Of a stretch of DNA of 64,000 nucleotides, positions 33,882 to 42,341 are shown in pieces (the stretch's first letter is position 1; every line of letters begins with the position of its first letter). The stretch lies in contig NZ_CP054856.1 of the NCBI RefSeq assembly GCF_018417475.1, forward strand, positions 558,001 through 622,000. Direction: 5' to 3'. The DNA comes from Novosphingobium decolorationis (GTDB lineage Bacteria > Pseudomonadota > Alphaproteobacteria > Sphingomonadales > Sphingomonadaceae). A program made the position numbers and the translations under genes. The notes beneath the pieces were generated by a model, which was not told the origin of the DNA, did not search any database, and saw only the letters and a list, made by a program, of their open reading frames with translations.

Positions 33882-36800
33882 ATGACGCTCTCGCCTCTTC
33901 GCCTCGTCCTGCTCGTCCTTGTCGCCATGATGGCGCTGGCCGTCTGCGAGACGCCGCTCGTGGCGCAGCCCACCGAGCCGGACGCCGCTCCCGAGAACGC
34001 GCCCGAGGTAGCTCCGGCGGCCCAGCGCGCCGCACGTATCCAGGCGCTCCTCGCCGGGAACCTGGACCCGGCCGTCGACGCGCACGACCTCTTTGGAGCC
34101 AGCCTCATAGGGCAGGACACGCCGCGTCTGCGGCTTGTCGCGCGCATGGTCGAGGACCGCGATTTCTATGCACGCGCCGCGCGCGATCCGGCTGCACTGG
34201 ACGGCCTGCCTCCCGCGCAGGCGCAGCTTGCGCTCGCCGAAGCCGCTTTCCTGCGCCTCTCCGACCAGCGCCGCCGCACTCTCCTCGAAAGCCATGAAAA
34301 GGCCCACCGCAGCTTCCGCGAGGCCGCCGCGGAGAAGAGCTCGCAAGCCCAGGAACTCACGCGCCTGAAGACCGAGCTTGGCGCGCTTGAGGCCTTCCTC
34401 AAGGGGGAGGCCGTGCCGCCGGGCGCGCTCGACATCAACCTGCTCGATGCCGCCAACAACACAGGCCAGATGGCGCTCCTGCGCGACACCGAAATCCCCG
34501 ACGAGGCCGAACCCGCCGAAGACGCCTCTCCGGCGCTGCGCATCGCCTGGCTCAAGGACCAGGTCGCGCTGGCCCGGCGCACGATCTTCCGCCTGCCTCC
34601 CGACCGCCTCGTCCAGCTTGCCGCCGCGTCCGGCGTCTCCTCGCGCTCGGCGCAGGAAGTCGCGCAGGCCGATGCCCGGCTCAAGAACGCCAACACCCGC
34701 CTCGACAAGGCCGAGCAGGACGCGCGCGATGCCGCCAGCGAGCATGAGCGCCTTGTCGCCAGCGAGCGCGCGCGCCTCCTCAAGACCGAACAGGCCCAGG
34801 CGAAATTCCGCGCCGACCTCGTGCGCGGCAGCGCCTCGCCCGACACCGTGGGCGACAACGCGCTGGCCTGGCGCCGCCGCGCCCTCGAAGCCGCCGAGGC
34901 CGGCCCCGCCACGGCCGACGCGCTCTACCCCGAACTGGTTGCCGAACTGACCAAGGTGCGTGGGGAGCTGCAGGCCGCGCTCGAGGCCTCCGAAGCGCCC
35001 TCGACGCCCGGCCTGATCCCGCCGGCCCTCGACCGCGCACTGTCCTCCGACGCGCCGGAGACGCGCGCGCTGGAGACCCACCGCGCCGCGCTCGAACGCG
35101 ATGCAGCGCTGCTGACCGAGGCCCACGCCCAGCGGCTGTGGCAGCAGCGCAGCGCACTGCGTGAGGCGATGAACCTGATGAACGGCGCGCGCCTAACCCT
35201 CCTGCACGCGCTGAGCGGATCGATGCGGGGCCGCGTGACCGGCTTTGGCCCGGAAGGCGTGGCGCAGGTCCGCCGCGAGGTCTTCGAGATCGTCCTCGAA
35301 CTGCGCTTCAACCTGCAAGCCTGGCGCCATACCGCCAGCGACCTTCTGGCCCGCGTGACCAGCCCGAGCCCCGCCTTCGTCCTCGCCGTGCTGCGCCTCA
35401 TGCTGATCGCCATGGCGTTCGCCTGGTGGCGCAGGCGCGGCGATGCCCTGCTGGCGCGCGCGCAGATGGAGGCGGCACTCAAGCGCCCCCGCACGGTCCT
35501 GCGTTCATTGCAGAGCGCCGCGCTCCAGCACTGGCGCTGCGTGCGCGCGCCGCTCGACTGGCTGCTGCTGGCCTGCGTCCTGTGGTGGCTCTGGCCCGAG
35601 GATCTCGCGCTGGCGGGCCTGCGCTTCCTCTGGATCGTGGTGTTCTGGTCGCTGGCGACCGTGGTCACCGTGCGCCTTGTCAACGAGCTGGCGCGCGGGC
35701 GCGGGCAGGACGACCCGCGCGCGGCGCTGCGCTGGAAATCGCTGCGCCTGATCGCGGGCAGCCTGCTCGCGATCGGCCTCATGCTCAACCTCACCCGCGC
35801 GAGCGTGGGGGAAGGCGCGATCTACAACTGGGTGGTGACCATCGCCTGGCTGCTGGTGCCGGTGGTGGCGGTGCTGCTCGCGAGGTGGTGGCGCGCGCGC
35901 ATCGTCAGCCTTGCCGCGGCGGATGCCGGTGACAGCGCGCTGCTGCGCTGGATCGCGCGGGACCCGGGCGGCGTCACCGGCGTGGCCGGGCGCATCGCGG
36001 TGGGTGTGCTGCTGCTGGCCAAGGGCGTGCGCGCGGTGATCGCACGGCGCGTGCGCGACGTGGCGCTGGTGCGCGAAATGCTCGAGCAGCGCGCGCGCAT
36101 CGCGGCCGAGCGGCAGGTGGCCGAGGACAAGGCCAGCGGACGCTTCCACCGCCTCCCGCCCGAAACCCTTGCCGTCTTCGATCCGCACCGCCCGCCCTCG
36201 ACGCTGCGCCTCGGGACCGAGCGCCCCGGACACCTGCCGATGCCCCCGGTCCCGGCCGGATCGCTCACCCTGTTCGTGGGCGAGCGCGGGCTCGGCAAGT
36301 CCTCGTACCTGCGCGATCTGGCCCGCAAGTCGGGCAAGGACATGCGCCACGTCCACCTGGAAGTGCCGCCCTGCCCGCCCGCCGACTGGGTCGAGCGCCT
36401 GCCCGACAGGCTGGCGCAGGAGAGCACCGGAGCGGCCCCGCTCTTCATCACCATCGACGATATCCAGCGCCTCATCATCCCGGCCATCGGCGGACTTGCC
36501 GCGCTCGACCGGCTGATCGGACAGGCCCGCCGTTCGTGCGAGGAGGGCCATGCCTGGGTCTTCGCGATCTCGGATGCCGCCTGGCGCTTCCTCCAGCGCG
36601 CGCGCAGCGAACGCATCCTCTTCGATGCCATCCACACGCTCCCCGTCTGGACCGCCGACGAACTGCGCGCCCTCATCGAGCGCCGCTCCACGCAGGCCGG
36701 GATCGCGCCGGATTTCTCGGCCATGGTCGATGACGGCGTGTTCGAGTTCGGCGAGGATGTCTCGGTGACCGAGCGCCGCAAGCGCGGCTACTTCGAGCGC

Positions 36801-37172
36801 CTCGCCGAACACGTCGGCGGCAACCCGGCCATCGCGCTCGACTACTGGCGCCGCTCGCTCTTCGTCGAAGCGGTCACCGGCACGGTCACCGTGCGCACCT
36901 TCGACACGCCGCCCACGGAAAGCCTCGCCGCACTGCCCATGCCCGCCCTCTTCGTGCTGCGCGTGCTGCTCCAGATGGACTTTGCCGACAAGGCGGCCAT
37001 CCACGCCAGCACCGACCTTTCGGACATGCAGATCAGCGACGCGCTGCGCCGCCTTGAACGCATGGGCGCGGTGACGCAGATGCCGCCCGGCTACCAGATC
37101 GCGCTCAACTGGTGGACGACCGTCGCCCGCCTGCTCGCGCGCCAGAACCTCATCGTGCGGGAGACACGCTGA
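33882..37172 (+). CDS. Membrane P-loop NTPase with periplasmic helical region
   Basis: A 1096-residue protein of no named family. A signal peptide (MTLSPLRLVLLVLVAMMALA) leads a periplasmic, heavily helical region to about 480. About six membrane helices follow (500-720). The cytosolic ATPase has Walker A GERGLGKS at 800-807 and Walker B LFITIDD at 854-860, and the C-terminus is winged-helix-like (MQISDALRRLERMGAV). The first two-thirds resemble the periplasmic and membrane part of large MscS-family channels (KefA type) without the MscS core, which is supplied by the next gene. The two genes overlap by 1 nt. A nucleotide-dependent regulator of that channel is inferred. Confidence 0.78.
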   Translation: MTLSPLRLVLLVLVAMMALAVCETPLVAQPTEPDAAPENAPEVAPAAQRAARIQALLAGNLDPAVDAHDLFGASLIGQDTPRLRLVARMVEDRDFYARAARDPAALDGLPPAQAQLALAEAAFLRLSDQRRRTLLESHEKAHRSFREAAAEKSSQAQELTRLKTELGALEAFLKGEAVPPGALDINLLDAANNTGQMALLRDTEIPDEAEPAEDASPALRIAWLKDQVALARRTIFRLPPDRLVQLAAASGVSSRSAQEVAQADARLKNANTRLDKAEQDARDAASEHERLVASERARLLKTEQAQAKFRADLVRGSASPDTVGDNALAWRRRALEAAEAGPATADALYPELVAELTKVRGELQAALEASEAPSTPGLIPPALDRALSSDAPETRALETHRAALERDAALLTEAHAQRLWQQRSALREAMNLMNGARLTLLHALSGSMRGRVTGFGPEGVAQVRREVFEIVLELRFNLQAWRHTASDLLARVTSPSPAFVLAVLRLMLIAMAFAWWRRRGDALLARAQMEAALKRPRTVLRSLQSAALQHWRCVRAPLDWLLLACVLWWLWPEDLALAGLRFLWIVVFWSLATVVTVRLVNELARGRGQDDPRAALRWKSLRLIAGSLLAIGLMLNLTRASVGEGAIYNWVVTIAWLLVPVVAVLLARWWRARIVSLAAADAGDSALLRWIARDPGGVTGVAGRIAVGVLLLAKGVRAVIARRVRDVALVREMLEQRARIAAERQVAEDKASGRFHRLPPETLAVFDPHRPPSTLRLGTERPGHLPMPPVPAGSLTLFVGERGLGKSSYLRDLARKSGKDMRHVHLEVPPCPPADWVERLPDRLAQESTGAAPLFITIDDIQRLIIPAIGGLAALDRLIGQARRSCEEGHAWVFAISDAAWRFLQRARSERILFDAIHTLPVWTADELRALIERRSTQAGIAPDFSAMVDDGVFEFGEDVSVTERRKRGYFERLAEHVGGNPAIALDYWRRSLFVEAVTGTVTVRTFDTPPTESLAALPMPALFVLRVLLQMDFADKAAIHASTDLSDMQISDALRRLERMGAVTQMPPGYQIALNWWTTVARLLARQNLIVRETR

Positions 37173-38080
37173 TGCCCTGCCCCTCGTTTGCCCGCGTCCT
37201 GTTCCGGCCCCTGCGATCAGCCGCCCCGCTTCTGGCCCTCGTCGCCAGCCCGGCATGGGCCCAGGACGATATCGACATCGACACGATCAGCCGCCTCGCC
37301 GACATCGTGCGCTGGGGCGGGGTCATCACCTCGCTTTTCGTCGTGGCCGGTGCGTGGATGCTGCTGCGGCTTCTCGGCCGCTTCGTCGCGGCCTTCGGGA
37401 GCGAGTTCTCCTCACGCCGGTTGACCCTCCACAAGGTCAGCACGATCGGCCAGTTCGTGATCTACGTCGCCACGACGCTGCTCGTGCTCCTGCTCTCCTT
37501 CCGGGTCGACGAGACGACACTGGCGGTGATCGGCGGCACGGTGGCGGTCGCGGTCGGCTTTGCGATGAAGGACCTTGTCGCCTCGTTCATCGCGGGCGTC
37601 ATCGTCATGCTCGACCGCCCCTTCCAGGTCGGCGACCGCGTCAATTTCGGGGGCGAATACGGCGACATCACCGCCATCGGCCTGCGTTCGGTGCGCATGC
37701 AGACGCTGGACGACAACACCGTCACCATCCCCAACAGCAAGTTCCTGAGCGATGTGACGTCCTCGGGCAACTACGGCGCGCTCGACATGCAGGTGGTGAT
37801 GGATTTCCACATCGCCGCCGATCAGGATATCGAGCGCGCGCGCGAGATCGTGAACGAGGCCGTGCTGTCCAGCCGCTACGTCTTCCTCGCCAAGCCCGTG
37901 GTCATCCTCGTCAACCAGTGGGTGTCGGATTACCTTGTCGGTGTGCGCCTGCGGCTCAAGGCCTACGTCCTCGACACGCGCTTTGAAAAGGCCTTCGAGT
38001 CCGACGTGAACCTGCGGGTCCTGCGCGCCTTCCAGCACGAAGGTATCCTGACGCCCGGCCAGCCCCGCCCTGCCTCCTGA
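37172..38080 (+). CDS. MscS-family mechanosensitive channel
   Basis: A 302-residue small-conductance channel subunit. A signal-like N-terminus is followed by three membrane helices. The pore helix and hinge are seen in LAVIGGTVAVAVGFAMKDLVASF, the beta domain begins at FQVGDRVNFGGEYGDITAIGLRSV, and IPNSKFLSD is the conserved MscS element. Its ATG overlaps the NTPase stop (TGATG), so it is translationally coupled to that gene. It should form a heptameric pore released by membrane tension, here probably under control of the coupled NTPase protein. Confidence 0.9.
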   Translation: MPCPSFARVLFRPLRSAAPLLALVASPAWAQDDIDIDTISRLADIVRWGGVITSLFVVAGAWMLLRLLGRFVAAFGSEFSSRRLTLHKVSTIGQFVIYVATTLLVLLLSFRVDETTLAVIGGTVAVAVGFAMKDLVASFIAGVIVMLDRPFQVGDRVNFGGEYGDITAIGLRSVRMQTLDDNTVTIPNSKFLSDVTSSGNYGALDMQVVMDFHIAADQDIERAREIVNEAVLSSRYVFLAKPVVILVNQWVSDYLVGVRLRLKAYVLDTRFEKAFESDVNLRVLRAFQHEGILTPGQPRPAS

Positions 38081-38821
38081 ACCCGGCAATGGATTGCAGC
38101 ACCCTGCACTCCGCCTAGTCTGAGCGGACAGCGAACGCCCCCCACGAAGGGAGAGGGGCCGAGATCGCGACCGCCGGGACTTTCTGCCCCCTGGACAGGG
38201 CACAGGACGCCATCGCCTTCGTGGGTGGATCCTGCGTACGGCCGCGCGCGAGGCCCTCGCACGGGGTTGCGCCGCTGACGGACGGCACCGTCTACCTCAT
38301 CTATCTCGACCGCGACGAAGCCGCACGCGCGCCCGTCAGTCTCGGCCCGAATTAGCAAACGACATCGCGCGGCAAAAACCCGCTACGCCCCCGCAGGTCG
38401 CTTCCCCGGCCCGTTTTCACAAACTACGTGAATTTACGAGGAATGAATCACAAGCTTCTGTTTTATAGGCAATATATCTAAATGTTATAGACCTCCACTG
38501 CCGCGCCTGACACACAACAATCCGCCCCGGGCAACCTGACACCCTCTATCAGAAAATCTACGTAGAATACTGTAATTATGCGGTTTACGTATTATCGCAT
38601 TTGCATCAAGCAGTCCGGATGGCCCATCGCACAGCCAATCCGGAAATCCGCGACGCACGTCGCGCTCATTTCCGGGCGTTACCAGACCGCCAGTCGACAG
38701 GGCCGGAAGGTCCAGGTCCCGCGCCCCCCTCGGTGCCGGGGACACGGGACCTGTCACCGGGAGGGGGTATCGTCCCGGCGAAGTCGGTCGTTGCGCCGCG
38801 CTCAGGAAGCCACGACGGCTC
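38081..38821. other. 741-bp stretch without a supported gene
   Basis: Bases 38119-38355 are open on the plus strand and end in codons for DGTVYLIYLDRDEAARAP, which looks protein-like, but no ATG, GTG or TTG with a ribosome site precedes most of it; it may be a gene remnant. Bases 38410-38600 are AT-rich and promoter-like without a gene that uses them. The remainder shows nothing. Confidence 0.4.
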
Positions 38822-39613
38822 CTAACGGCACTTGGGGTGGCTGTGGATGTCGCGGATGTCCTTCACGTGGCCGTCCGCCACGGTCATCTGGAGGCACTGC
38901 TTGGACGAGGGGCGATTCCAGATCGTGTAGGCCGTGCTGCCCGACTTGAAGCCGTCAACATTGCGGAAGCCCCGCTGCTGGAGTGTCGAATCCGCGCCGG
39001 CCGCGCGCGCATCTTTGAGGTCAAGATAGGTCGCCGTGCGCTGGTACCCGCCATCGCCGTGGTGGTGCTGGGTACGGTTGTTGCGCTGTTCCACCCCTTT
39101 GGAATATCCGCGCGAGTAGTACTTCGAGTCGTCATAGTTGTGGTAGGACTTGTGGTAGAGCCCGTCCTGGTAGCCACGATCGTATTCGCGTTCGTGGTCG
39201 TGGTTGTCGAAATGGACCTTGTCGTCGTGATCGTCGGACTTGTGGGCGATGAGCGCGCCGAGCAGCGCCAGCCCCGCCACGGCGGCTACCGCAGCCCCGG
39301 TGTTGTCGCCCGAATGGTGGCAATCCTTCTTGTCGGCATCGTTGATGGTCATCACGCGCCCGTCGCTCACCTCGACCACCACGCAGTCGTTGCCGTCATC
39401 GGCCCACCAGTAGGAGTAGCTCTCGCCATAACTTCCCTTGCGCCCGTCGATATACTTGAGGCCCCGCGACTGGAGCGCGCTTTCCGCGCTTGCCGCGCGT
39501 GCGCCGTTGAGGTCGGTCAGCGAGGAGGCCTTCCTGGCCATGACCGCATGCGGCGCCAGCGCGATGAAAACCGCCAGTGATCCCATGACGGCGAAGCGTG
39601 TGTGCGTACTCAT
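38822..39613 (-). CDS. Secreted or membrane-anchored protein with a duplicated domain and His-rich linker
   Basis: A 263-residue protein with a signal peptide (residues 1-26). Two related domains, 32-98 and 197-262, share the pattern DL-x-GAR/DAR, a QSRG/QQRG turn with Val/Ile-Asp-Gly, an aromatic Trp core, and a Cys before V-x-DG-(R/H)-V. The spacer holds a Gly/Ala-rich hydrophobic helix (105-123) and a long His/Asp/Tyr-rich segment (124-190) that could bind metal or be extracellular. The family is known only as hypothetical. It is the last gene of a five-gene envelope group on the minus strand, 60 nt after the L,D-transpeptidase gene. Confidence 0.78.
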   Translation of the reverse strand: MSTHTRFAVMGSLAVFIALAPHAVMARKASSLTDLNGARAASAESALQSRGLKYIDGRKGSYGESYSYWWADDGNDCVVVEVSDGRVMTINDADKKDCHHSGDNTGAAVAAVAGLALLGALIAHKSDDHDDKVHFDNHDHEREYDRGYQDGLYHKSYHNYDDSKYYSRGYSKGVEQRNNRTQHHHGDGGYQRTATYLDLKDARAAGADSTLQQRGFRNVDGFKSGSTAYTIWNRPSSKQCLQMTVADGHVKDIRDIHSHPKCR

Positions 39614-39673
39614 GATCAGGCTTTCCCCTTCTGTTTCCCAATCCTTGGCGCCATCTGCGCGTATCCCTGCGCA

Positions 39674-40744
39674 TCAACTCCCTTCCGGCGCGGCGTGCGG
39701 GTGGATCGCGTCGATCACGGTCAGGTGATCCCACGCGCCCGCGCCGACCCGCGAGTTGGTGACCAGAACGGTTGTTCCCGGCCCCATCACCGCGTCGAGA
39801 TCGCGGTGGAACGCGCGCGGCATCTCCACGCGGTTGAGCAGCGCCTCGTCGATCTCGCGCCCTTCCTCCTCCTCGTGGCCCGCCATCCCGACGAAGACCC
39901 AGTGCGGTTTGCCCTCGCGCACGATCTGGGTGACGACGTGTGATCCGGCATCCGCGCCGCGAATGCGCGCGACACTGCGTCCGATTTCCTTGCCCCCGCG
40001 CAGGACGACGATGCGCTGGTCGAGCTTGGAGACGATCACCGAAACCGGTCCCTCGCGCGCCACATCCGGGGTCCAGTGGAACTGTTCGCCGGGCCGCAGA
40101 GGGTGATAGGCAATCGCCTTGCCCGTATCGTCAAAGGGCGAGAGCAGCGCGTTGCCGCTTGTCTCCAGGTGGTGCTGGGCATCGCCCTCGACCACCACGG
40201 TCACGCCCAGTTCGGTGACGGTAAAGAGTTCGCGCGCGAAGTTGTACGGCAGGTGCACGCAGCCATGGCTTTCGGGGTAGCCCGGCAGCCCTCCCGCATG
40301 GAGCGCCACGCCGTCCCAGGTCAGCCGCTGCTGGTAGGGCATGGGCGCGTTGTTGTAGGTGCTGGAGCGGTGCTTGGCGTCCTTCTGCAGGATCGTGAAG
40401 ACGCCTGTCGGCGTCGCGTGGCCAGGTTTCCCCGTGGAAACCGTGGTCGCCCCGATGCGGATGCCATTGCGGTAGACGAGCGCGATCTGACGCGAGAGAT
40501 CGACGAAGACGAGCACGGGCCCTTCGGGCGCGACCTCGGGGGCCCAGACCCATTCCCCCGGCTTCAGCGTTTCGATGGCCCGCGCCAGCTCGGGCGCGGA
40601 ACTGACCTTGGAGCCTTGCGCGCGCGCCAGGACCGGCAGCAGCGCGAAGGCCAGGGCCAGGACGAGTGCCAGGGCCAGTGCGCTGGCCGGAGCCGGAGCG
40701 CGCAGCCTGGCCGCGCCCTGGCGCGCGAACCCGCGGCACCCCAT
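39674..40744 (-). CDS. L,D-transpeptidase (YkuD) with a second, degenerate copy of the fold
   Basis: A 356-residue periplasmic enzyme that cross-links peptidoglycan or attaches proteins to it. The signal sequence is hydrophobic and Ala/Leu-rich (about 18-42). Domain 1 (61-190) has the catalytic block with His149 and SHGCVHLP (Cys162). Domain 2 (215-345) opens with LRPGEQFHWTPDVAREGPV, closely mirroring LKPGEWVWAPEVAPEGPV of domain 1, but has no SHGC motif. It therefore appears to be a tandem duplicate that lost catalysis. The ATG overlaps the stop of the preceding small membrane protein gene by 1 nt. Confidence 0.88.
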   Translation of the reverse strand: MGCRGFARQGAARLRAPAPASALALALVLALAFALLPVLARAQGSKVSSAPELARAIETLKPGEWVWAPEVAPEGPVLVFVDLSRQIALVYRNGIRIGATTVSTGKPGHATPTGVFTILQKDAKHRSSTYNNAPMPYQQRLTWDGVALHAGGLPGYPESHGCVHLPYNFARELFTVTELGVTVVVEGDAQHHLETSGNALLSPFDDTGKAIAYHPLRPGEQFHWTPDVAREGPVSVIVSKLDQRIVVLRGGKEIGRSVARIRGADAGSHVVTQIVREGKPHWVFVGMAGHEEEEGREIDEALLNRVEMPRAFHRDLDAVMGPGTTVLVTNSRVGAGAWDHLTVIDAIHPHAAPEGS

Positions 40745-41007
40745 CAGCGCACCTTCCCGCGCTGGATCAGGTTGACGACGCCCAGCAGCACCACCGCGCC
40801 GCCGAAGGCAACCAGAAGACCCACGATCGAGAACTCCTGCACACTGCCTGCAATGCCGAAATTGCTGGCAATCGCATTGCCCACGACCGAGCCCACGCAG
40901 CCCACCACGATGTTCCAGAAAATGCCCATCGAGGCATCGCGGTTCATCACCTTGCTTGCCAGCCACCCGGCCAGCCCTCCCACGATCAGGGCAACGATCC
41001 AGCCCAT
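40744..41007 (-). CDS. GlsB/YeaQ/YmgE-family small membrane protein
   Basis: An 87-residue protein with three hydrophobic segments, beginning MGWIVALIVGGLAGWLASK, typical of the transglycosylase-associated/stress-response family. The function of the family is poorly defined; it is often induced by envelope or osmotic stress. The ATG at 41007 is chosen because GGAGAGAC lies upstream and the hydrophobic helix starts there; the frame is open further. Its stop overlaps the L,D-transpeptidase start by 1 nt. Confidence 0.85.
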   Translation of the reverse strand: MGWIVALIVGGLAGWLASKVMNRDASMGIFWNIVVGCVGSVVGNAIASNFGIAGSVQEFSIVGLLVAFGGAVVLLGVVNLIQRGKVR

Positions 41008-41079
41008 GACGTCTCTCCTCGTCCGTGTCGTCCGTCTCACCCGTGCGCGCAGGGCCTCTCCTGCCTGCCCGCGATCCCG

Positions 41080-41340
41080 TTATCCGGCGGTGCGCCGCCG
41101 TCCCTTCCAAAGCCCCCAGAGCAGCGCGGCGTTGACCGCCGGCGCCAGCATACCGCTCACCACGCCGCCCCAGCCAAGGCCCTCGGCCAGACGGTTCCAG
41201 GGAAGCCCCAAGGGCACGAGGAAGACGCCCGAAAGCGGGTCCCTCTCCTGCCCCAGCCAACCGAACGTGCCGATGGCGAGCAGGGCCAGCGCGCCCAGGT
41301 AGAGCGCGATGAAAACGAGGACGACCCACTTCATCACCAT
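41080..41340 (-). CDS. Small membrane protein of unknown family
   Basis: An 86-residue protein with an N-terminal membrane helix (VVLVFIALYLGALALLAIG), a loop and a second helix (GMLAPAVNAALLWGLW), ending in a basic GRRRTAG. GGAG lies just before the ATG at 41340; the ATG two codons later is possible. It is flanked by a lipoprotein gene and the YeaQ-type gene on the same strand, so it probably belongs to the same envelope unit. Not recognised. Confidence 0.65.
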   Translation of the reverse strand: MVMKWVVLVFIALYLGALALLAIGTFGWLGQERDPLSGVFLVPLGLPWNRLAEGLGWGGVVSGMLAPAVNAALLWGLWKGRRRTAG

Positions 41341-41366
41341 GCTCCAGGCAGCGCTGCGGTGGCCAA

Positions 41367-42023
41367 CTAGAGCGCCCCCTCGTCACCGCCGTAGAAGACC
41401 TGGTCGAGCACGCCGTCGCGGCTTCCAAAGCATTGCCATGGCGCCTGCGCAGTCCGCACGTTCACGTAGATCATGACGCCCGATTCCGCCTCCTCGATAC
41501 GCTGCGTGCCCACCACCTTGCCGCTGGTCATCGCGTTGATGCGCTCATGGCAGGCACTTTCCATGCCCCCTGCCCCACGGATCGGATCGGTCGCGGGCGC
41601 GGCTGCGGCGACCTCCTCCGGACCTCCTTGAGCCGACGGGGGCACAGAGCCTGGCGGGTTCAGGCCAGCATTGGCATCGCCCATCGGCACCGAAACGATG
41701 GCAATGGGCCCGTCGGCGCCAAGTATGGTGCCGCCAAGGGCCTTGGCCTCCGCCATGCCCGGGCAACCGACAAGGACCGCGCTGTCATCGAGCCAGTTGG
41801 ATGTCACCGCACTTTCGCCCAGGCGCCGACAGGGATCGCCTTTCGCCGGATAGCCATCGCCGATCACGACGAGGCTTTCGGGAAATGCGACCGGCTCGAC
41901 CTCGGGAACCGTGGTCTCTTCGCCAGGGGCCATGCCGCAGGCCGCCAGCAGGCCACATAGGACCAGAAGCAACCCTGAGGGCCCGGGCCGGAATTCCCGC
42001 ACATGCGCAAGACAAAGGTGCAT
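41367..42023 (-). CDS. Putative lipoprotein
   Basis: A 218-residue protein with a lipoprotein signal: hydrophobic [12 protein letters not shown] ending at the lipobox Cys, followed by GMAPGEE. The mature part has a Pro/Ala/Gly-rich linker and several Cys (CRRLGES, VGCPGM, ACHERIN, WQCFG), perhaps two disulfides. Two starts are possible; the ATG at 42023 is preferred because AGGAGG lies directly upstream, inside the longer alternative from 42038. It is the first gene of the minus-strand envelope group. Family not recognised. Confidence 0.7.
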   Translation of the reverse strand: MHLCLAHVREFRPGPSGLLLVLCGLLAACGMAPGEETTVPEVEPVAFPESLVVIGDGYPAKGDPCRRLGESAVTSNWLDDSAVLVGCPGMAEAKALGGTILGADGPIAIVSVPMGDANAGLNPPGSVPPSAQGGPEEVAAAAPATDPIRGAGGMESACHERINAMTSGKVVGTQRIEEAESGVMIYVNVRTAQAPWQCFGSRDGVLDQVFYGGDEGAL

Positions 42024-42341
42024 CCGCCCCTCCTGCAAACCGATATGCTGCGGAAATATTCCGCAAACACCCTCAGATCATTCCGTCACATCCGCAACCG
42101 GTCAATGACAATAGGTGGCAACATCCTTGGCATTTGCTGCCAAATCGGGAACCGCCCATGGTTCCGATTAAAATATGGAAATTATACAAATCAGCAGAAT
42201 AATACTAAAACGCTGAAAAGAGATAGTTTGATAAATTGTGCACATTGGAGCGGGCCACCTCTCTCCATATTTCGCGTTGACCTCATTTCCGGGACTACGC
42301 AAACTTGCCTCCGGTTCGCACAGCGCTTCAGGGAGGAAGGG
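42024..42341. promoter_or_regulatory. 318-bp divergent region between the lipoprotein and AraC-type genes
   Basis: No gene is seen. Bases 42170-42250 are AT-rich (AAATTATACAAATCAG, TAATACTAAAAC, TTTGATAAATTG) and probably carry the promoters of both divergent genes. An open frame reaches back from the AraC gene to 42003, but GGAGG at 42332-42336 marks the real start. Confidence 0.5.

Noticed and set aside
42003-42341. N-terminal extension of the AraC-type regulator
   Set aside because: It crosses an AT-rich promoter-like region and overlaps the divergent lipoprotein start. GGAGG at 42332 marks a better start.
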